Assembly: GCF_000312385.1 (NCBI RefSeq)
Contig: NZ_HE997627.1
Span: 1,112,268 to 1,176,267 of the forward strand
Source of the DNA: Tsukamurella sp. 1534
Lineage (GTDB): Bacteria; Actinomycetota; Actinomycetes; Mycobacteriales; Mycobacteriaceae
Direction: 5' to 3'
DNA: 64,000 bases
Shown: in pieces, positions 16,840 to 26,939 of the stretch
Position numbering within the stretch: the first letter of the stretch is position 1
Layout: each line of letters opens with the position of its first letter
Position numbers and translations under genes: made by a program
Notes under the pieces: generated by a model
What the model was told of the DNA's origin: nothing
What the model saw: only the letters and a program-made list of their open reading frames with translations
Databases searched by the model: none

Positions 16840-17223
16840 TCAGAGGTCGTACTGGGCGCGGATCTCGTCCGTGTTCTTCTTCTCGAAGTAGAAGGAGGCG
16901 AACGGGATCGTGCCGGCCAGCAGGGTGAGAACGAAGCGCTTCGCGGGCCATCGCACCTTGATCCCCAGGTCCGCAGCGAGGCCGAGGTAGATGACGTAAC
17001 CCCAACCGTGGATGAAGCCGATCGCATCCATCCAACCGGGCACGGTGAGGTCGGTCAGCCAGAATTTCACGACCACCCACTTGTAGATGACCTCCGCGCA
17101 CAGGATGAGCAGGAAGACACCGGTGAAGTTGGCCATGAACCGGTAGCGGCCGAGGGCGCCCTTGACCTGGGTGCGGCGCTTGTCCGCCAACTGCTGCGCG
17201 GTCGGCGTGGGGGCGTCGGTCAC
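16840..17223 (-). CDS. DUF3817 membrane protein (Rv1342c-like)
   Basis: 127 residues from a GTG at 17223 that overlaps the upstream gene's stop (GTGA). Three hydrophobic segments are visible: YRFMANFTGVFLLILCAEVI, MDAIGFIHGWGYVIYLGLAADL and FVLTLLAGTIPFASFYFE, with a conserved histidine in FIHGWGY. This is the DUF3817 pattern found in Actinobacteria and in Rv1342c. As in M. tuberculosis, it is translationally coupled to an LprD-like gene. Inner-membrane location is clear, function unknown. Confidence 0.88.
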   Translation of the reverse strand: MTDAPTPTAQQLADKRRTQVKGALGRYRFMANFTGVFLLILCAEVIYKWVVVKFWLTDLTVPGWMDAIGFIHGWGYVIYLGLAADLGIKVRWPAKRFVLTLLAGTIPFASFYFEKKNTDEIRAQYDL

Positions 17224-17699
17224 TGCTTCTCCTCCGAGGGGGTGCGGTCGCTCGCCGCGAGATCGGCGAGCAGGCGGTTGTATTCGTCGTGCGCCGGGTC
17301 GTCCGGCGCCGTGCCGGTGTCCGACGGTGCCGTCGGGCGGGCCGGCAGGAAGCCCTCCGGGAGCGCGGTCACGGCGGCCGACGGTGCCGTCGGCCGGTGC
17401 CCCGGAAGCGCCTCCGCCACGGGCGCGCTCGCGGCCGGCTCGCCGGAGCCCGCGGCACCCGCCTCCTCGGCGGCGAGCTCCTCCTGGAGCTCGGCCTCGT
17501 CCTCCAGCTGGACGAACCGGCGGTAGGCCCAGAGGAAGGCGAGGGCGAACAGCGGCCACTGCATCGCGTAGCCCAGGTTCCGGGCGGTGCCGGAGCTGGA
17601 TTCGAAGCGGCCCCACTGCCACCAGCCGAGCACCAGGCACGCTGCCGCGGCGATCACCACGAACGCGATGAGCGCGGGGCGATGGCGACGGCGTTTCAC
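17220..17699 (-). CDS. LprD-like membrane protein (Rv1343c homologue)
   Basis: 159 residues from GTG 17699. A basic N-terminus (VKRRRHRPAL) leads into a hydrophobic segment containing AAAACLVLGWWQWGRF. A second segment, YAMQWPLFALAFLWAYRRF, is followed by an acidic, Ala/Pro-rich tail of ~85 residues holding a duplicated RPTAPS unit. The first 65 residues closely recall M. tuberculosis LprD, annotated as a lipoprotein, though the lipobox around Cys here is weak. The neighbour DUF3817 gene overlaps by 4 bases, supporting the assignment by synteny. Longer in-frame extensions upstream would cross the tRNA gene and are rejected. Confidence 0.82.
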   Translation of the reverse strand: MKRRRHRPALIAFVVIAAAACLVLGWWQWGRFESSSGTARNLGYAMQWPLFALAFLWAYRRFVQLEDEAELQEELAAEEAGAAGSGEPAASAPVAEALPGHRPTAPSAAVTALPEGFLPARPTAPSDTGTAPDDPAHDEYNRLLADLAASDRTPSEEKQ

Positions 17700-17785
17700 G
17701 CCCCCGACGGTACCCGTCCCGGCGCCGGTGTCCGAATAGCGGTATCGTGACCTGCGCCGCAGCGGGCGGGACGTCGCTGCCGGAT

Positions 17786-17867
<82 letters not shown>

Positions 17868-18520
17868 CCTCTCGACCTCGAGTCGAAGCCTTAGCGACCC
17901 CGCCGCCCCTTATGTCCGTTCCTCGGGATAATATATTCCTCGACGTAGCCCGCAGAGGCTCGAGCCACAAGCGACCTCAGCCACCCCCGACAGTCCGTCG
18001 TGATACGACTCACCCACGGTCGCGTCCACTCCAGCTAATCGCAACCTTCGTGGTTGTTGCTTTGCATACGCCGTTCGATCCGCTCCGTTTCTTCGCATTG
18101 TCGAGATCACGTTCACGGCGACCGAAGCGTGCGCAATCCACGCCGTCCAGCCCAGATACATGGGACGAAACCCCAGTGTGATGCCTGCGAAAATGGTTGC
18201 GTTCGCACACCCTTCCCCTCGGCCCCGCATTGTTCACCACCCGATAACTGCGGGGACCAGCAGATCGGGCGACCTTCTGCTGTGCGTTGCGATCCCTAAA
18301 TTCGAACGCCGCCGACTGACGCGAACGTCCGTAAACATCCGATGTATGATAATTCGCACCACGTAGTAACCATTCGTGGATCGTTATCCGAAGAACCTTT
18401 TTATCGCACCGTCATCGCACTGGAATCGCAATCGAAAAGCGCCATGAATTGCACTACTCGCCAGTAGCCTGCGTCTGCGGGATGCACTTCCCCACATCGT
18501 TCGTTCTAGACGGAGGACTC
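17868..18520. other. 650-base A+T-richer gap without a convincing gene
   Basis: Compared with neighbours at about 70% G+C, this stretch has many A/T runs (for example ATAATATATTCC near 17930 and TTTTTATCG near 18400), and only short, unrecognised reading frames are open. It lies directly 3' of tRNA-Leu and ends at the promoter of the exported-protein gene. It may be a decayed insertion or a long regulatory leader. I see no repeated tRNA 3' end that would mark an attachment site. Confidence 0.5.
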
Positions 18521-19924
18521 ATGGCTCGTCATTCAGCCCCTACTACGTTGACCCGTTCCAAGCGGCGAGCCGCAGTCGCCGCCGGCGCCATCGCGGCGAC
18601 CGCCGCGTTGACCGCCGGCACCCCCGGGATCGCCAGTGCCGCCGATCCCGCTGACTCCGATTACAGCGGGAATCCGCTCGACATCTCGAACATCCTCAAG
18701 CAGTCACCGCAGACGCTCATCGGCATCCTCCCGACGGTGCCCGGCGCCCTCCCCCTGATCCTGATCCCGGCCGTGCAGGACCAACTCGCCGGTGGAGTGA
18801 AGGGCTGGAACAGTTCGCCTCTCGGCGGGCTGTTCCCGATGACCAACTCGACGACGAAACCGGGGTACATGACGGAGCCGATGCCCGGCGACCTCGACTT
18901 CTTCCCACCTCACGCCCCGGGAGACCAGTGGATCGGCCAGATCATCCACCAACAGAACGGCATCACCGCGCCGTTCGGACTCGGTAGCATCAACAACGAC
19001 TTCTACGGCGGGCTGCTCTTCACATTCGACGACCTGTCGAACATGCTCACCGTCAAGAACACGGGCGACCTGTCAGTGCTCACGAAGGCGAACATCGGCA
19101 GCGTGGTGGGAAACAAGACCGGCATCGCAGGGCCGTTCGGCAGCGCGCTCGACACCGACTTCTGGCTGGCGTCGACGCGCGAGAACGGCGTCACCACCTT
19201 CACGCCGGCCGCGTCGATCTCCGCGACCGCACCGTTCGGGCTCGGGAACGCGCTCTTCACCTTCTCCCCCGGCAGCCTGGCGTTCGGCGAGGGCACGTTC
19301 GTCCTGACCGGCCCCAGTTTCGGGCTGAACCTCGACGCCTTCGGCCTCGGTACGACCTTCGCGCTGACCACCGGCAGCGTGGGGGTCAAGGACGGCAACC
19401 TCGTCCTGACCACGCCGACCGTGGACGCCGGCCTCACGACCCCGCTCGCCTCCGGCGGACTCTCGACCACGGCCGGCACGGCCTCCGTGGGCCTGGGCGG
19501 CGTCACGGTCGATGCTCCCGAGGTCACGGGCGACGTGAAGTCCGGGAGCAGCTCCGGAAGCTTCTCCGTGGACCCGGGTTCGGCGCACGCCGGGCTCGAC
19601 GGGGCGTCGGTCGAGGGCCCCGCAGCGAGCGTCTCCACCGGCGACGCCGAGAAGACGACCACCGCCACCGTCGACACCGGCAGCGCGAGCGTCGGACCGA
19701 AGGGGACCGACTTCGAGGCGCCCTCCGCCTCGGTCGAGACCACGCCGTCGGGATCGGACAGCGCGGCGAAATCAGAGGCGACGGCGGAGAGCGCCCCGGC
19801 CCCCGAGCCCTCCGCGGAGCCCACGACCGAGTCGAGCGCCCCGTCCACCCAGGCCGACGACGCGGCGTCGGCGCCCTCGGACGCGGCGGGCGGCGACACC
19901 GCCGCCGCCGACGAGGCCGCCTGA
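18521..19924 (+). CDS. Exported Gly/Ala/Thr-rich protein of unknown function
   Basis: 467 residues from ATG 18521, which has GGAGG 4 bases upstream; an earlier in-frame ATG at 18449 would break the signal peptide and is rejected. The N-terminus is a Sec-type signal (KRRAAVAAGAIAATAALTAG...ASA-A). The mature N-half repeats phrases such as APFGLG, GPFGSALDTDFW and APFGLGNALF, suggesting a repetitive beta structure. The C-half alternates Ser/Thr/Ala/Gly units (TASVGLGG, GSASVGPKG) and ends in an acidic Ala/Glu/Ser tail. There is no sortase motif or membrane anchor, and I do not recognise a family. It is a single-gene unit closed by a strong terminator. Confidence 0.8.
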   Translation: MARHSAPTTLTRSKRRAAVAAGAIAATAALTAGTPGIASAADPADSDYSGNPLDISNILKQSPQTLIGILPTVPGALPLILIPAVQDQLAGGVKGWNSSPLGGLFPMTNSTTKPGYMTEPMPGDLDFFPPHAPGDQWIGQIIHQQNGITAPFGLGSINNDFYGGLLFTFDDLSNMLTVKNTGDLSVLTKANIGSVVGNKTGIAGPFGSALDTDFWLASTRENGVTTFTPAASISATAPFGLGNALFTFSPGSLAFGEGTFVLTGPSFGLNLDAFGLGTTFALTTGSVGVKDGNLVLTTPTVDAGLTTPLASGGLSTTAGTASVGLGGVTVDAPEVTGDVKSGSSSGSFSVDPGSAHAGLDGASVEGPAASVSTGDAEKTTTATVDTGSASVGPKGTDFEAPSASVETTPSGSDSAAKSEATAESAPAPEPSAEPTTESSAPSTQADDAASAPSDAAGGDTAAADEAA

Positions 19925-19933
19925 CCGATCGAA

Positions 19934-19976
19934 CGACAGCGGCCGCCGGACTCAACGAGTCCGGCGGCCGCTGTCG
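19934..19976. terminator. Perfect 20-bp stem bidirectional terminator
   Basis: CGACAGCGGCCGCCGGACTC (19934-19953) and its exact complement (19957-19976) flank an AAC triloop, 9 bases after the exported-protein stop and about 40 bases past the stop of the convergent LCP gene. Symmetry and position fit termination of both transcripts. Confidence 0.88.
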
Positions 19977-20016
19977 TCTCGGGCGGTCACCGCGTGCGGA
20001 CCGGGGCCGCGACAGA

Positions 20017-21270
20017 TCAGTCCACGCAGGGGATCTCGCCGCCGCGGAGGGTGGTGCCCGCGTCGGGTGTGGGCCCCGGTGCAACGGTGGGGCCGACCGG
20101 CGTGGTCGCGGGTGCCGACGTGGTCGCCGGGGCCGCTGCCTCGGTGTAGCCCACCTGCTTCGGCGCGTCCGCGGCGGGCGAGGTGGATGTGGACTCCTCC
20201 TCGTCCGCGGGGTCCGGAATCGACTGGCCGAACGCCTTCTGCACCTGGGCTCGTATCGCCTTGGCGTCCACGAGATTCACCGCCTGATCCCCGACGTTCG
20301 CGTACCCGGTGACGGGCAGCGTCGTGAACGTGAGGTCGGTGCCGGCGATCTGACCCACCTGCCGCGCGAACTGCTCCAGGTCCCATCCGTCGGACACCAC
20401 CACGTCCTGCTGGGCGACGGAGATGAGCGACTGCAGCTTCCGCACGTCCGAGAACACGCCCTGCTTCTGCAGCTGCACCATGACGCCCGCGATGAACGCC
20501 TGCTGCCGGTGCGTGCGGTCGAGGTCGCCGTCGGCGAGGCCGTGACGCTGGCGCACGAAGGCTAGCGACTGCGCGGCGTTGAGCTTCTGCCGTCCCGCGG
20601 GGAACGCGGCGCCCGAATAGCCGTCCCGCACCGGGTTGTTCAGACACACCTCGACGCCGCCCAGCGTCTTAGCGAGGTCGTAGAACCCCACGAGGCTGAC
20701 CTCCGCGAAGTGGTCGATGGGCACGCCCACGAGCCGCTCGACGGTGGCGAGGGTGGCGGCGCGGGCGGATTCGCGGCTCTGCTCCTCGAGGTCGCGGCCG
20801 CTGACGCCCTGCGCGGCCAGCTGATCGGCGACCTCGGCCTTGCGCAGGCCGTAGGCCTCCTTGATCTTGCCCTTCTCCCGGGACTTCACGCCCACCAGGG
20901 AGACGTAGTCGTCACGCGGGATGGAGAAGGCGACCACTTTCTTCCCGTCAGCCGGGACGTGCAGCAGGATCAGCGTGTTCGTGTTGTACCCGCCGTTGCT
21001 GCCGTCGCCCGCGTGCAACTGCTGGAGCACGTCGGCGGGCAGATCGTCGCCGTTGCGGTCCTTGCGGCTGTCGAGCCCCATCACCAGGATGTTCGCCGCC
21101 CCGCCCGTGGATTTCGCCACCTTGGCCTCAGCCAGTGCGCGCGAGACGTCGAATCCGCCGATCACCAGATTGGTACTCCACCAGATGGTTCCGGTCACCG
21201 CGAGAACGAGGACGGACAGCAACGTGAGGGCCACCCGGCCACCACGGAACCCCGACGGTCTGCGCTTCAC
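20017..21270 (-). CDS. LytR-CpsA-Psr (LCP) family cell-wall ligase
   Basis: 417 residues, with a basic start, one transmembrane helix (VALTLLSVLVLAVTGTIWW, about 13-31) and an extracellular LCP domain. Catalytic-type residues are visible in LVMGLDSRKDRNG, NTNTLILLHV, SIPRDDYVSL, and the later GGVEVCLNNPVRD and LNAAQSLAFVRQRHGLADGDLDRTHRQQ. The C-terminus is a Thr/Pro/Ala-rich tail of ~60 residues ending in ...CVD. In mycolata, LCP proteins attach arabinogalactan to peptidoglycan outside the membrane. It is last in the minus-strand block, 27 bases after rdgB, and is not part of the corresponding M. tuberculosis block. Confidence 0.92.
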   Translation of the reverse strand: MKRRPSGFRGGRVALTLLSVLVLAVTGTIWWSTNLVIGGFDVSRALAEAKVAKSTGGAANILVMGLDSRKDRNGDDLPADVLQQLHAGDGSNGGYNTNTLILLHVPADGKKVVAFSIPRDDYVSLVGVKSREKGKIKEAYGLRKAEVADQLAAQGVSGRDLEEQSRESARAATLATVERLVGVPIDHFAEVSLVGFYDLAKTLGGVEVCLNNPVRDGYSGAAFPAGRQKLNAAQSLAFVRQRHGLADGDLDRTHRQQAFIAGVMVQLQKQGVFSDVRKLQSLISVAQQDVVVSDGWDLEQFARQVGQIAGTDLTFTTLPVTGYANVGDQAVNLVDAKAIRAQVQKAFGQSIPDPADEEESTSTSPAADAPKQVGYTEAAAPATTSAPATTPVGPTVAPGPTPDAGTTLRGGEIPCVD

Positions 21271-21297
21271 GCGTCGACGTTACCGCGCGCGCACCGC

Positions 21298-21930
21298 CTA
21301 CTCGGGGACGCGCGCCGCGAGGGCGCGCAGCGGTTCGACCAGCTGCGCGAGCGCCCGGGCGCGGTGACTGACGGCGTTCTTCTCGCCGGGTTCCATCTCG
21401 GCCGCCGTGCGGTCCGATCCATCGGGCAGGAACACGGGGTCGTAGCCGAAGCCGCCCGCACCGCGCTCGGCGCGCAGGATCACGCCGCGCCAGGTGCCCC
21501 GCACGGTGACCTCGCCGGCATCTCCCTCGCCGCCGACGAGGGCGCACGCGGAGACGAATTCGGCGCCGCGGCGCTCGTCCGGGACGTCGCCGAGCTGCGC
21601 GAGGAGCAGCGCCGTGTTGGCCGGGTCGTCGCCGTGCCGGCCGGACCAGCGCGCGGAGAGGACGCCCGGCATCCCGTTCAGCGCGTCGACGCAGATCCCG
21701 GAGTCGTCCGCGAGGCAGGGGATCCCCGCCTCGCGAAAGCCTTGCCGCGCCTTGATGAGCGCGTTGCCCTCGAAGGACGGCGCGTCCTCGGGGAGCTCCT
21801 CGAACGGCGCCACCTCGTCGAGCCCGACGATCTCGATCCCGTCGATGCCGGCGTCGGCCACCACCTGCCGGAGCTCGTTGAGCTTCTTCGCGTTCCGCGA
21901 GGCGAGCAGAACCCGGGAGGCGGGGCTCAC
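21298..21930 (-). CDS. rdgB: RdgB/HAM1 non-canonical purine NTP pyrophosphatase
   Basis: 210 residues from GTG 21930, overlapping the rph stop by 4 bases (GTGA). Motifs include [13 protein letters not shown] (substrate entrance), [23 protein letters not shown] (catalytic acid region), the GVLSARWSG turn, [12 protein letters not shown] and SHRARAL near the C-terminus. The enzyme hydrolyses dITP, XTP and ITP to monophosphates, keeping deaminated purines out of DNA and RNA. The rph-rdgB pairing matches M. tuberculosis Rv1340-Rv1341. Confidence 0.96.
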   Translation of the reverse strand: MSPASRVLLASRNAKKLNELRQVVADAGIDGIEIVGLDEVAPFEELPEDAPSFEGNALIKARQGFREAGIPCLADDSGICVDALNGMPGVLSARWSGRHGDDPANTALLLAQLGDVPDERRGAEFVSACALVGGEGDAGEVTVRGTWRGVILRAERGAGGFGYDPVFLPDGSDRTAAEMEPGEKNAVSHRARALAQLVEPLRALAARVPE

Positions 21931-22709
21931 TGCCCGAACTTCTTCTTCGGTTCGCCGTCGGCCTCGGGCAGCTCGCCGGGGTACGGCGCGGCGAGCGCCT
22001 CCTTCTGCACCGCGAACAGCTTCTCGGTGCCCGCGACCGCGGAGTCCAGCATCCAGTCGAGCGTGGTGCGCGCGAAGGTGGCGCCCTCGCCCGTTCCCTG
22101 CACCTCGACGAGGGTGCCGGTGTCCGTGGCGACCACGTTCATGTCGACCTCGGCGCGCGAATCCTCCTCGTACGGCAGGTCCAGCCGCACGCGGCCGTCG
22201 ACCACGCCCACGGAGACCGCGGCGATGGCGCACGAGATGGGCTGCGGGTCACTGAGCTTGCCCGCGGCACCGAGGTAGGTGACCGCATCGCACAGCGCGA
22301 CGTACGCACCGGTGATGGAGGCGGTGCGGGTGCCGCCGTCGGCCTGGAGCACGTCGCAGTCGATGGCGATCGTGTTCTCCCCCAGCGCGGCCAGGTCGAT
22401 GCAGGCGCGCAGGGACCGCCCGATCAGGCGGGAGATCTCGTGGGTGCGGCCGCCGACCTTGCCCTTGGTGGACTCGCGGCGGCTGCGCTCGTGCGTGGCG
22501 CCGGGCAGCATCGCGTACTCGGCGGTCAGCCAGCCCTGACCGGAGCCGCGGCGCCACCCCGGGACACCCAGCTCGACGCTGGCGGTGCACAGCACCTTCG
22601 TGTTTCCGAACTCCACCAGCACCGAGCCCGCGGGGTTCTGCGTGAAGCCCCGGGTGATGGTGACCGGGCGGAGTTCGTCGTCGGCCCTACCGTCTGCGCG
22701 TCTGCTCAC
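21927..22709 (-). CDS. rph: Ribonuclease PH
   Basis: 260 residues from a GTG at 22709. RNase PH motifs are complete: [88 protein letters not shown] and the [17 protein letters not shown] metal/phosphate site. It trims the 3' ends of tRNA precursors by phosphorolysis. It is coupled to rdgB and lies 101 bases downstream of the phosphodiesterase gene, a gap that contains a hairpin. Confidence 0.97.
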   Translation of the reverse strand: MSRRADGRADDELRPVTITRGFTQNPAGSVLVEFGNTKVLCTASVELGVPGWRRGSGQGWLTAEYAMLPGATHERSRRESTKGKVGGRTHEISRLIGRSLRACIDLAALGENTIAIDCDVLQADGGTRTASITGAYVALCDAVTYLGAAGKLSDPQPISCAIAAVSVGVVDGRVRLDLPYEEDSRAEVDMNVVATDTGTLVEVQGTGEGATFARTTLDWMLDSAVAGTEKLFAVQKEALAAPYPGELPEADGEPKKKFGQ

Positions 22710-22763
22710 GGCCCCAGCCTATCCCTGCGACCGGAGCGCAGCGAGCGGGCCCGATCGTCGGCA

Positions 22764-22785
22764 CGCCGACGGAGCACCGTCGGCG
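22764..22785 (-). terminator. Hairpin between the phosphodiesterase gene and rph
   Basis: CGCCGACGG and CCGTCGGCG form a perfect 9-bp stem around AGCA in the only sizeable gap of the block. There is no U-tract. It may attenuate read-through or be an mRNA end/processing site. Confidence 0.45.
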
Positions 22786-22810
22786 CGGCGCGGAACAGGC
22801 GGGGCCTCCG

Positions 22811-23581
22811 TCAGATCTCGAAGACGTCGCCACTGGTGACCGCGGCGACGGGACCGTCGTACACGGACCGCGCCTCGGCGAGCACCTCTTCCCGGGACGT
22901 CCACGGCGGGATGTGGGTCAGCAGCAAACGCCCGACTCCGGCGTCCGCCGCGGCCTGCCCCGCCTCGTATCCGGAGAGGTGCACGCCCAGCGGGCGATTC
23001 TCGGGGTCGTGGGTCCAGCTGGCCTCGGCGAGCAGCACATCCGCGCCGCGGGCCAGCTCGACGAGGTTGTCACACACCCCGGTGTCGCCCGTGTAGGCCA
23101 GCACGCGCCCGCTGGGCGCGGTGATCCGGAGTCCGTGCGATTCGGGCGGATGGAACATGCGGAAGGGGCGCACCGTGAACCCACCGATCGCGTGGTCCTC
23201 CCCCTCCGTCCACGGAGTGAAGTCGAAGGTGTCGGAGACGTCGTCGAGCATCGTCGCGGTCTCGGCGGACGCGCGGCCGATCCGCTCGGGCGTGTCCGCC
23301 GGACCGATCAGCCGGGCGCGGCCCGTGGCGGGCGTCGGGTGATACCGGCGCCACACCAGCAGGGACGGGACGTCGAGGCAGTGGTCCGCGTGCAGGTGCG
23401 ACAGCATGATCGTCGCCTCGTTCGGATCCACGCGTTGCTGCAGCTCACCCAGCACCCCGGGCCCGAAATCCATGACCACGGGTTCGTGCCCGTCCACCTG
23501 CAGGAGATATCCGGAACAGGCCGCCTGCGGACCGCCGACGCTGCCGGAACACCCGAGGATGGTGAGTCGCATGCCGCTCAT
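22811..23581 (-). CDS. Metallo-beta-lactamase-fold cyclic nucleotide phosphodiesterase (Rv1339-like)
   Basis: 256 residues from ATG 23581 (a second ATG is 3 codons on). The metal-binding motif HLHADH is at about residue 70, with further ligands in YTGDTG and LLLTHIPP. The N-terminus MRLTILGCSGSVGGP and the overall length match actinobacterial Rv1339-type proteins. Rv1339 is reported as an atypical cAMP phosphodiesterase. In M. tuberculosis the order is rhomboid (Rv1337), murI, Rv1339, rph; here murI is absent and the rhomboid stop is only 19 bases upstream. The start is set by alignment to the family N-terminus. Confidence 0.9.
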   Translation of the reverse strand: MSGMRLTILGCSGSVGGPQAACSGYLLQVDGHEPVVMDFGPGVLGELQQRVDPNEATIMLSHLHADHCLDVPSLLVWRRYHPTPATGRARLIGPADTPERIGRASAETATMLDDVSDTFDFTPWTEGEDHAIGGFTVRPFRMFHPPESHGLRITAPSGRVLAYTGDTGVCDNLVELARGADVLLAEASWTHDPENRPLGVHLSGYEAGQAAADAGVGRLLLTHIPPWTSREEVLAEARSVYDGPVAAVTSGDVFEI

Positions 23582-23600
23582 GCTGCCAGATCCGCGATCG

Positions 23601-24257
23601 TCATGAGGCGATCGCGCCGACCTGACGGGAATCGACCGATCTCGATCTCCCGCCACGACGGCGTCCCAGCAGGATCGCGGCGAGGACGCCGCCCACCGCA
23701 CCCCAGAGGTGCGCCTGCCAGGAGACCCCGGCCTGCCCCGGGAGGACGCCCCACAGCATGCCGCCGTAGATCACCGCCAGCACCAGCCCCACGATCAGGT
23801 CTAGCGGGCGCCGCGTGAACAGGCCGCGCAGCACGAGGTAGGTGGTCCAGCCGAACAGCACGCCGGACAGACCGACGACGACGGTGTTGTCGGCGCCGGT
23901 GAGCCACACGCCCACACCCGAGAAGACCCAGATGACGGCGGTGGCCAGGATGAACCGGCCGGCGCCGGCCGCCAGGCCGACGAAGCCGAGGACGAGCGCG
24001 GGCACGGTGTTCGCGGCCAGGTGCGACCAGCCGCCGTGCAGCAGAGGCGCCATCGCGATCCCCCGCAGTCCCCCGCCCTCCCGGGGCTCGATGCCCCAGT
24101 GGTCGAGCGAGTTGCCGAGCACGGTGTCGACCCCCTCGATCGCCCACAGCGCGGCGACGAACACGGCGACGGTGATCGCGGCCCGCCCGAGGTTGTTCCC
24201 GACGATCCGGGCCCCCACCGATTTCGACGGCGCCCCGTCGGGCTTCGACATCGTCAT
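23601..24257 (-). CDS. Rhomboid-family intramembrane serine protease (Rv1337-like)
   Basis: 218 residues with six hydrophobic segments. The N-terminal part ends in WGIEPREGGGLRGIAMAPLLHGGWSHLAANT (the rhomboid His/Asn region). The catalytic serine lies in GLSGVLFG, and the partner histidine in WQAHLWGAVGG. Active-site residues are intact. It would cleave substrates inside the membrane; natural targets in actinobacteria are unknown. It lies 14 bases after cysM in the conserved cysteine-biosynthesis neighbourhood. Confidence 0.93.
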   Translation of the reverse strand: MTMSKPDGAPSKSVGARIVGNNLGRAAITVAVFVAALWAIEGVDTVLGNSLDHWGIEPREGGGLRGIAMAPLLHGGWSHLAANTVPALVLGFVGLAAGAGRFILATAVIWVFSGVGVWLTGADNTVVVGLSGVLFGWTTYLVLRGLFTRRPLDLIVGLVLAVIYGGMLWGVLPGQAGVSWQAHLWGAVGGVLAAILLGRRRGGRSRSVDSRQVGAIAS

Positions 24258-24271
24258 GGCGGCCTCCTCGC

Positions 24272-25525
<1,254 letters not shown>

Positions 25526-25526
<1 letters not shown>

Positions 25527-25954
25527 CAGACCTCCAGGATGTGGACGGGCTCTTCGGTGATCACGGAATCGACGATGCGGTAGCTGCGCACCTCGGCGTC
25601 GGGGCCGAGCTCGTCGCGGGTGGAGACGAGCACGTAGTGCGCGTTGGGCTCGGACGCGAACTTCGCGTCGGTGCGCGAGGGGTACGCCTCGGTGGCGGTG
25701 TGCGAGTGGTAGATGACGACGGGCTCCTCGTCGGCGTCGTCCATGCCGCGCCACACGCGCAGCTGCTCGCCGGAGTCGAAGCGGTAGAACGTGGGCGAGC
25801 GCTCGGCGTTGATCATCTCGATCAGGCGCTCGGGGCGGTCCGCCCCCTCGGGTCCGGCGATCACGCCGCACGCCTCGTCGGGGTGATCGCGACGCGCGTG
25901 GGCGATCATCGCGTCCACCAGGTCGCGGCGGATGTGCAGGCCGGTCTCGGTCAC
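25526..25954 (-). CDS. mec: CysO-cysteine peptidase, JAMM zinc metalloprotease
   Basis: 142 residues. The JAMM motif is complete: a glutamate near residue 27 (DEACGVI) and HSHTATEAYPSRTD (His-x-His-x7-Ser-x2-Asp). The enzyme cleaves cysteine off the CysO C-terminus. It overlaps cysO by one base, and the trio mec-cysO-cysM equals Rv1334-Rv1336. It acts in the cytosol, and the pathway is valued under oxidative stress because O-phosphoserine replaces O-acetylserine. Confidence 0.95.
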
Positions 25955-25982
25955 GTCCGGAACAACCGCGCCGGGCCGGGCC

Positions 25983-26591
25983 CTATTCCGGTTCGCGGTC
26001 CAGCATCACCGAGACCAGCACGTCGAGCATGGCGGAGAGCCAGTGGTAGACGTCGACGTGGCCGGCGCGGGCGGGGTCCTCGGAGGCCGGCCCGTCAGGC
26101 TGGTCCGCGGTGATCCCGAGCAGGGTCCCGAGCGCGAGGCGCAGGTCGTTGATGCAGGTCAACCAGTCCCGCGCCTCCTCCTCGGTGAGCGAGACGGTGC
26201 CCGACCCGTCCGGGAGCGTCGCGAGCACCGTCTGCGCGGCGTCGCGCTTGGCGTCGATCACCTCGGGCTCGTTGAGCGAGCGGAGCGCGCCGTTGAGATC
26301 TCGGGCGAACTCACCCGACGGGGCGTCCTTCGCCCCCGGGGCGTCGGCACCCGGTTTGTAGAAGTCCGGGAGGAGGCGCCGCAGCACGCTCTCCGCGGGC
26401 GGCTCGGAGTGCCCGGTGCGCAGCCCCGTCAGCTCCGCCAGGTCGTCGTGCGGGGCGCTGTCCTCCCGCTCGTCGAGGAGCTCGAGCAGCGACCCCACGA
26501 GCGAGTGCACCAGCCCGACCTCTTCGGCATCCATCTTCGAGACGAAGCGGACATCGCCGCGTACGCCTCGCTTCGCCTGCCAGTTACGCAC
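25983..26591 (-). CDS. DUF2017 protein (Rv1332-like)
   Basis: 202 residues from a GTG that directly follows the clpS stop. The motif set ELTGLRTGHSEPPAESVLRRLLPDFY and a C-terminal DWLTCINDLRLALGTLLGI...YHWLSAMLDVLVSVML match DUF2017, an all-helical actinobacterial family usually encoded next to clpS. M. tuberculosis Rv1332 is annotated only as a possible regulator. The constant clpS linkage hints at a role in adaptor-mediated ClpCP proteolysis, an inference. Rv1333 (a peptidase) is missing between this gene and mec. Confidence 0.88.
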   Translation of the reverse strand: MRNWQAKRGVRGDVRFVSKMDAEEVGLVHSLVGSLLELLDEREDSAPHDDLAELTGLRTGHSEPPAESVLRRLLPDFYKPGADAPGAKDAPSGEFARDLNGALRSLNEPEVIDAKRDAAQTVLATLPDGSGTVSLTEEEARDWLTCINDLRLALGTLLGITADQPDGPASEDPARAGHVDVYHWLSAMLDVLVSVMLDREPE

Positions 26592-26921
26592 TCAGCTGTC
26601 GCGCTGCATCGTCGCCCACAGCCCGGCCGCGTGCAGCTTGCGGACGTCGCCCTCGACCTTGTCCCGGTCGCCCGAGGAGACCACGGCCTTGCCCTCCGTG
26701 TGGACCTGCATCATCAGCTCCTTGGCCTTGGCGGTGCTGTAGCCGAACAGCTTCCGGAACACGAACGTGACGTACGACATCAGGTTCACCGGATCGTCCC
26801 AGACCACGGTGACCCAGGGCTTGTCGACCGCCTCCTGGGTCTTGCGCTCGAGGACCGCCGCCGAGCCCGGCTGCCCGCTCACGCCCGGGGTACCCGGGGC
26901 GGCTGCGCTGCTGTCACTCAT
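26592..26921 (-). CDS. clpS: ATP-dependent Clp protease adaptor ClpS
   Basis: 109 residues. After a flexible ~35-residue N-terminus come [26 protein letters not shown], the N-degron pocket region, and [33 protein letters not shown]. ClpS delivers N-end-rule substrates to ClpC/ClpA. Only 18 bases separate this ATG from the divergent pncB GTG. The long low-complexity N-terminus could mean the true start is later; an internal GTG in the leader is possible. Confidence 0.94.
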   Translation of the reverse strand: MSDSSAAAPGTPGVSGQPGSAAVLERKTQEAVDKPWVTVVWDDPVNLMSYVTFVFRKLFGYSTAKAKELMMQVHTEGKAVVSSGDRDKVEGDVRKLHAAGLWATMQRDS

Positions 26922-26939
26922 GGTTCTAGGGTACCCAGT

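Noticed and set aside
17910..18230. A 106-codon minus frame in the A+T-rich gap
   Set aside because: One membrane-like segment but no family, no good ribosome site, and unlike codon use; could be a relic but not supportable as a gene.
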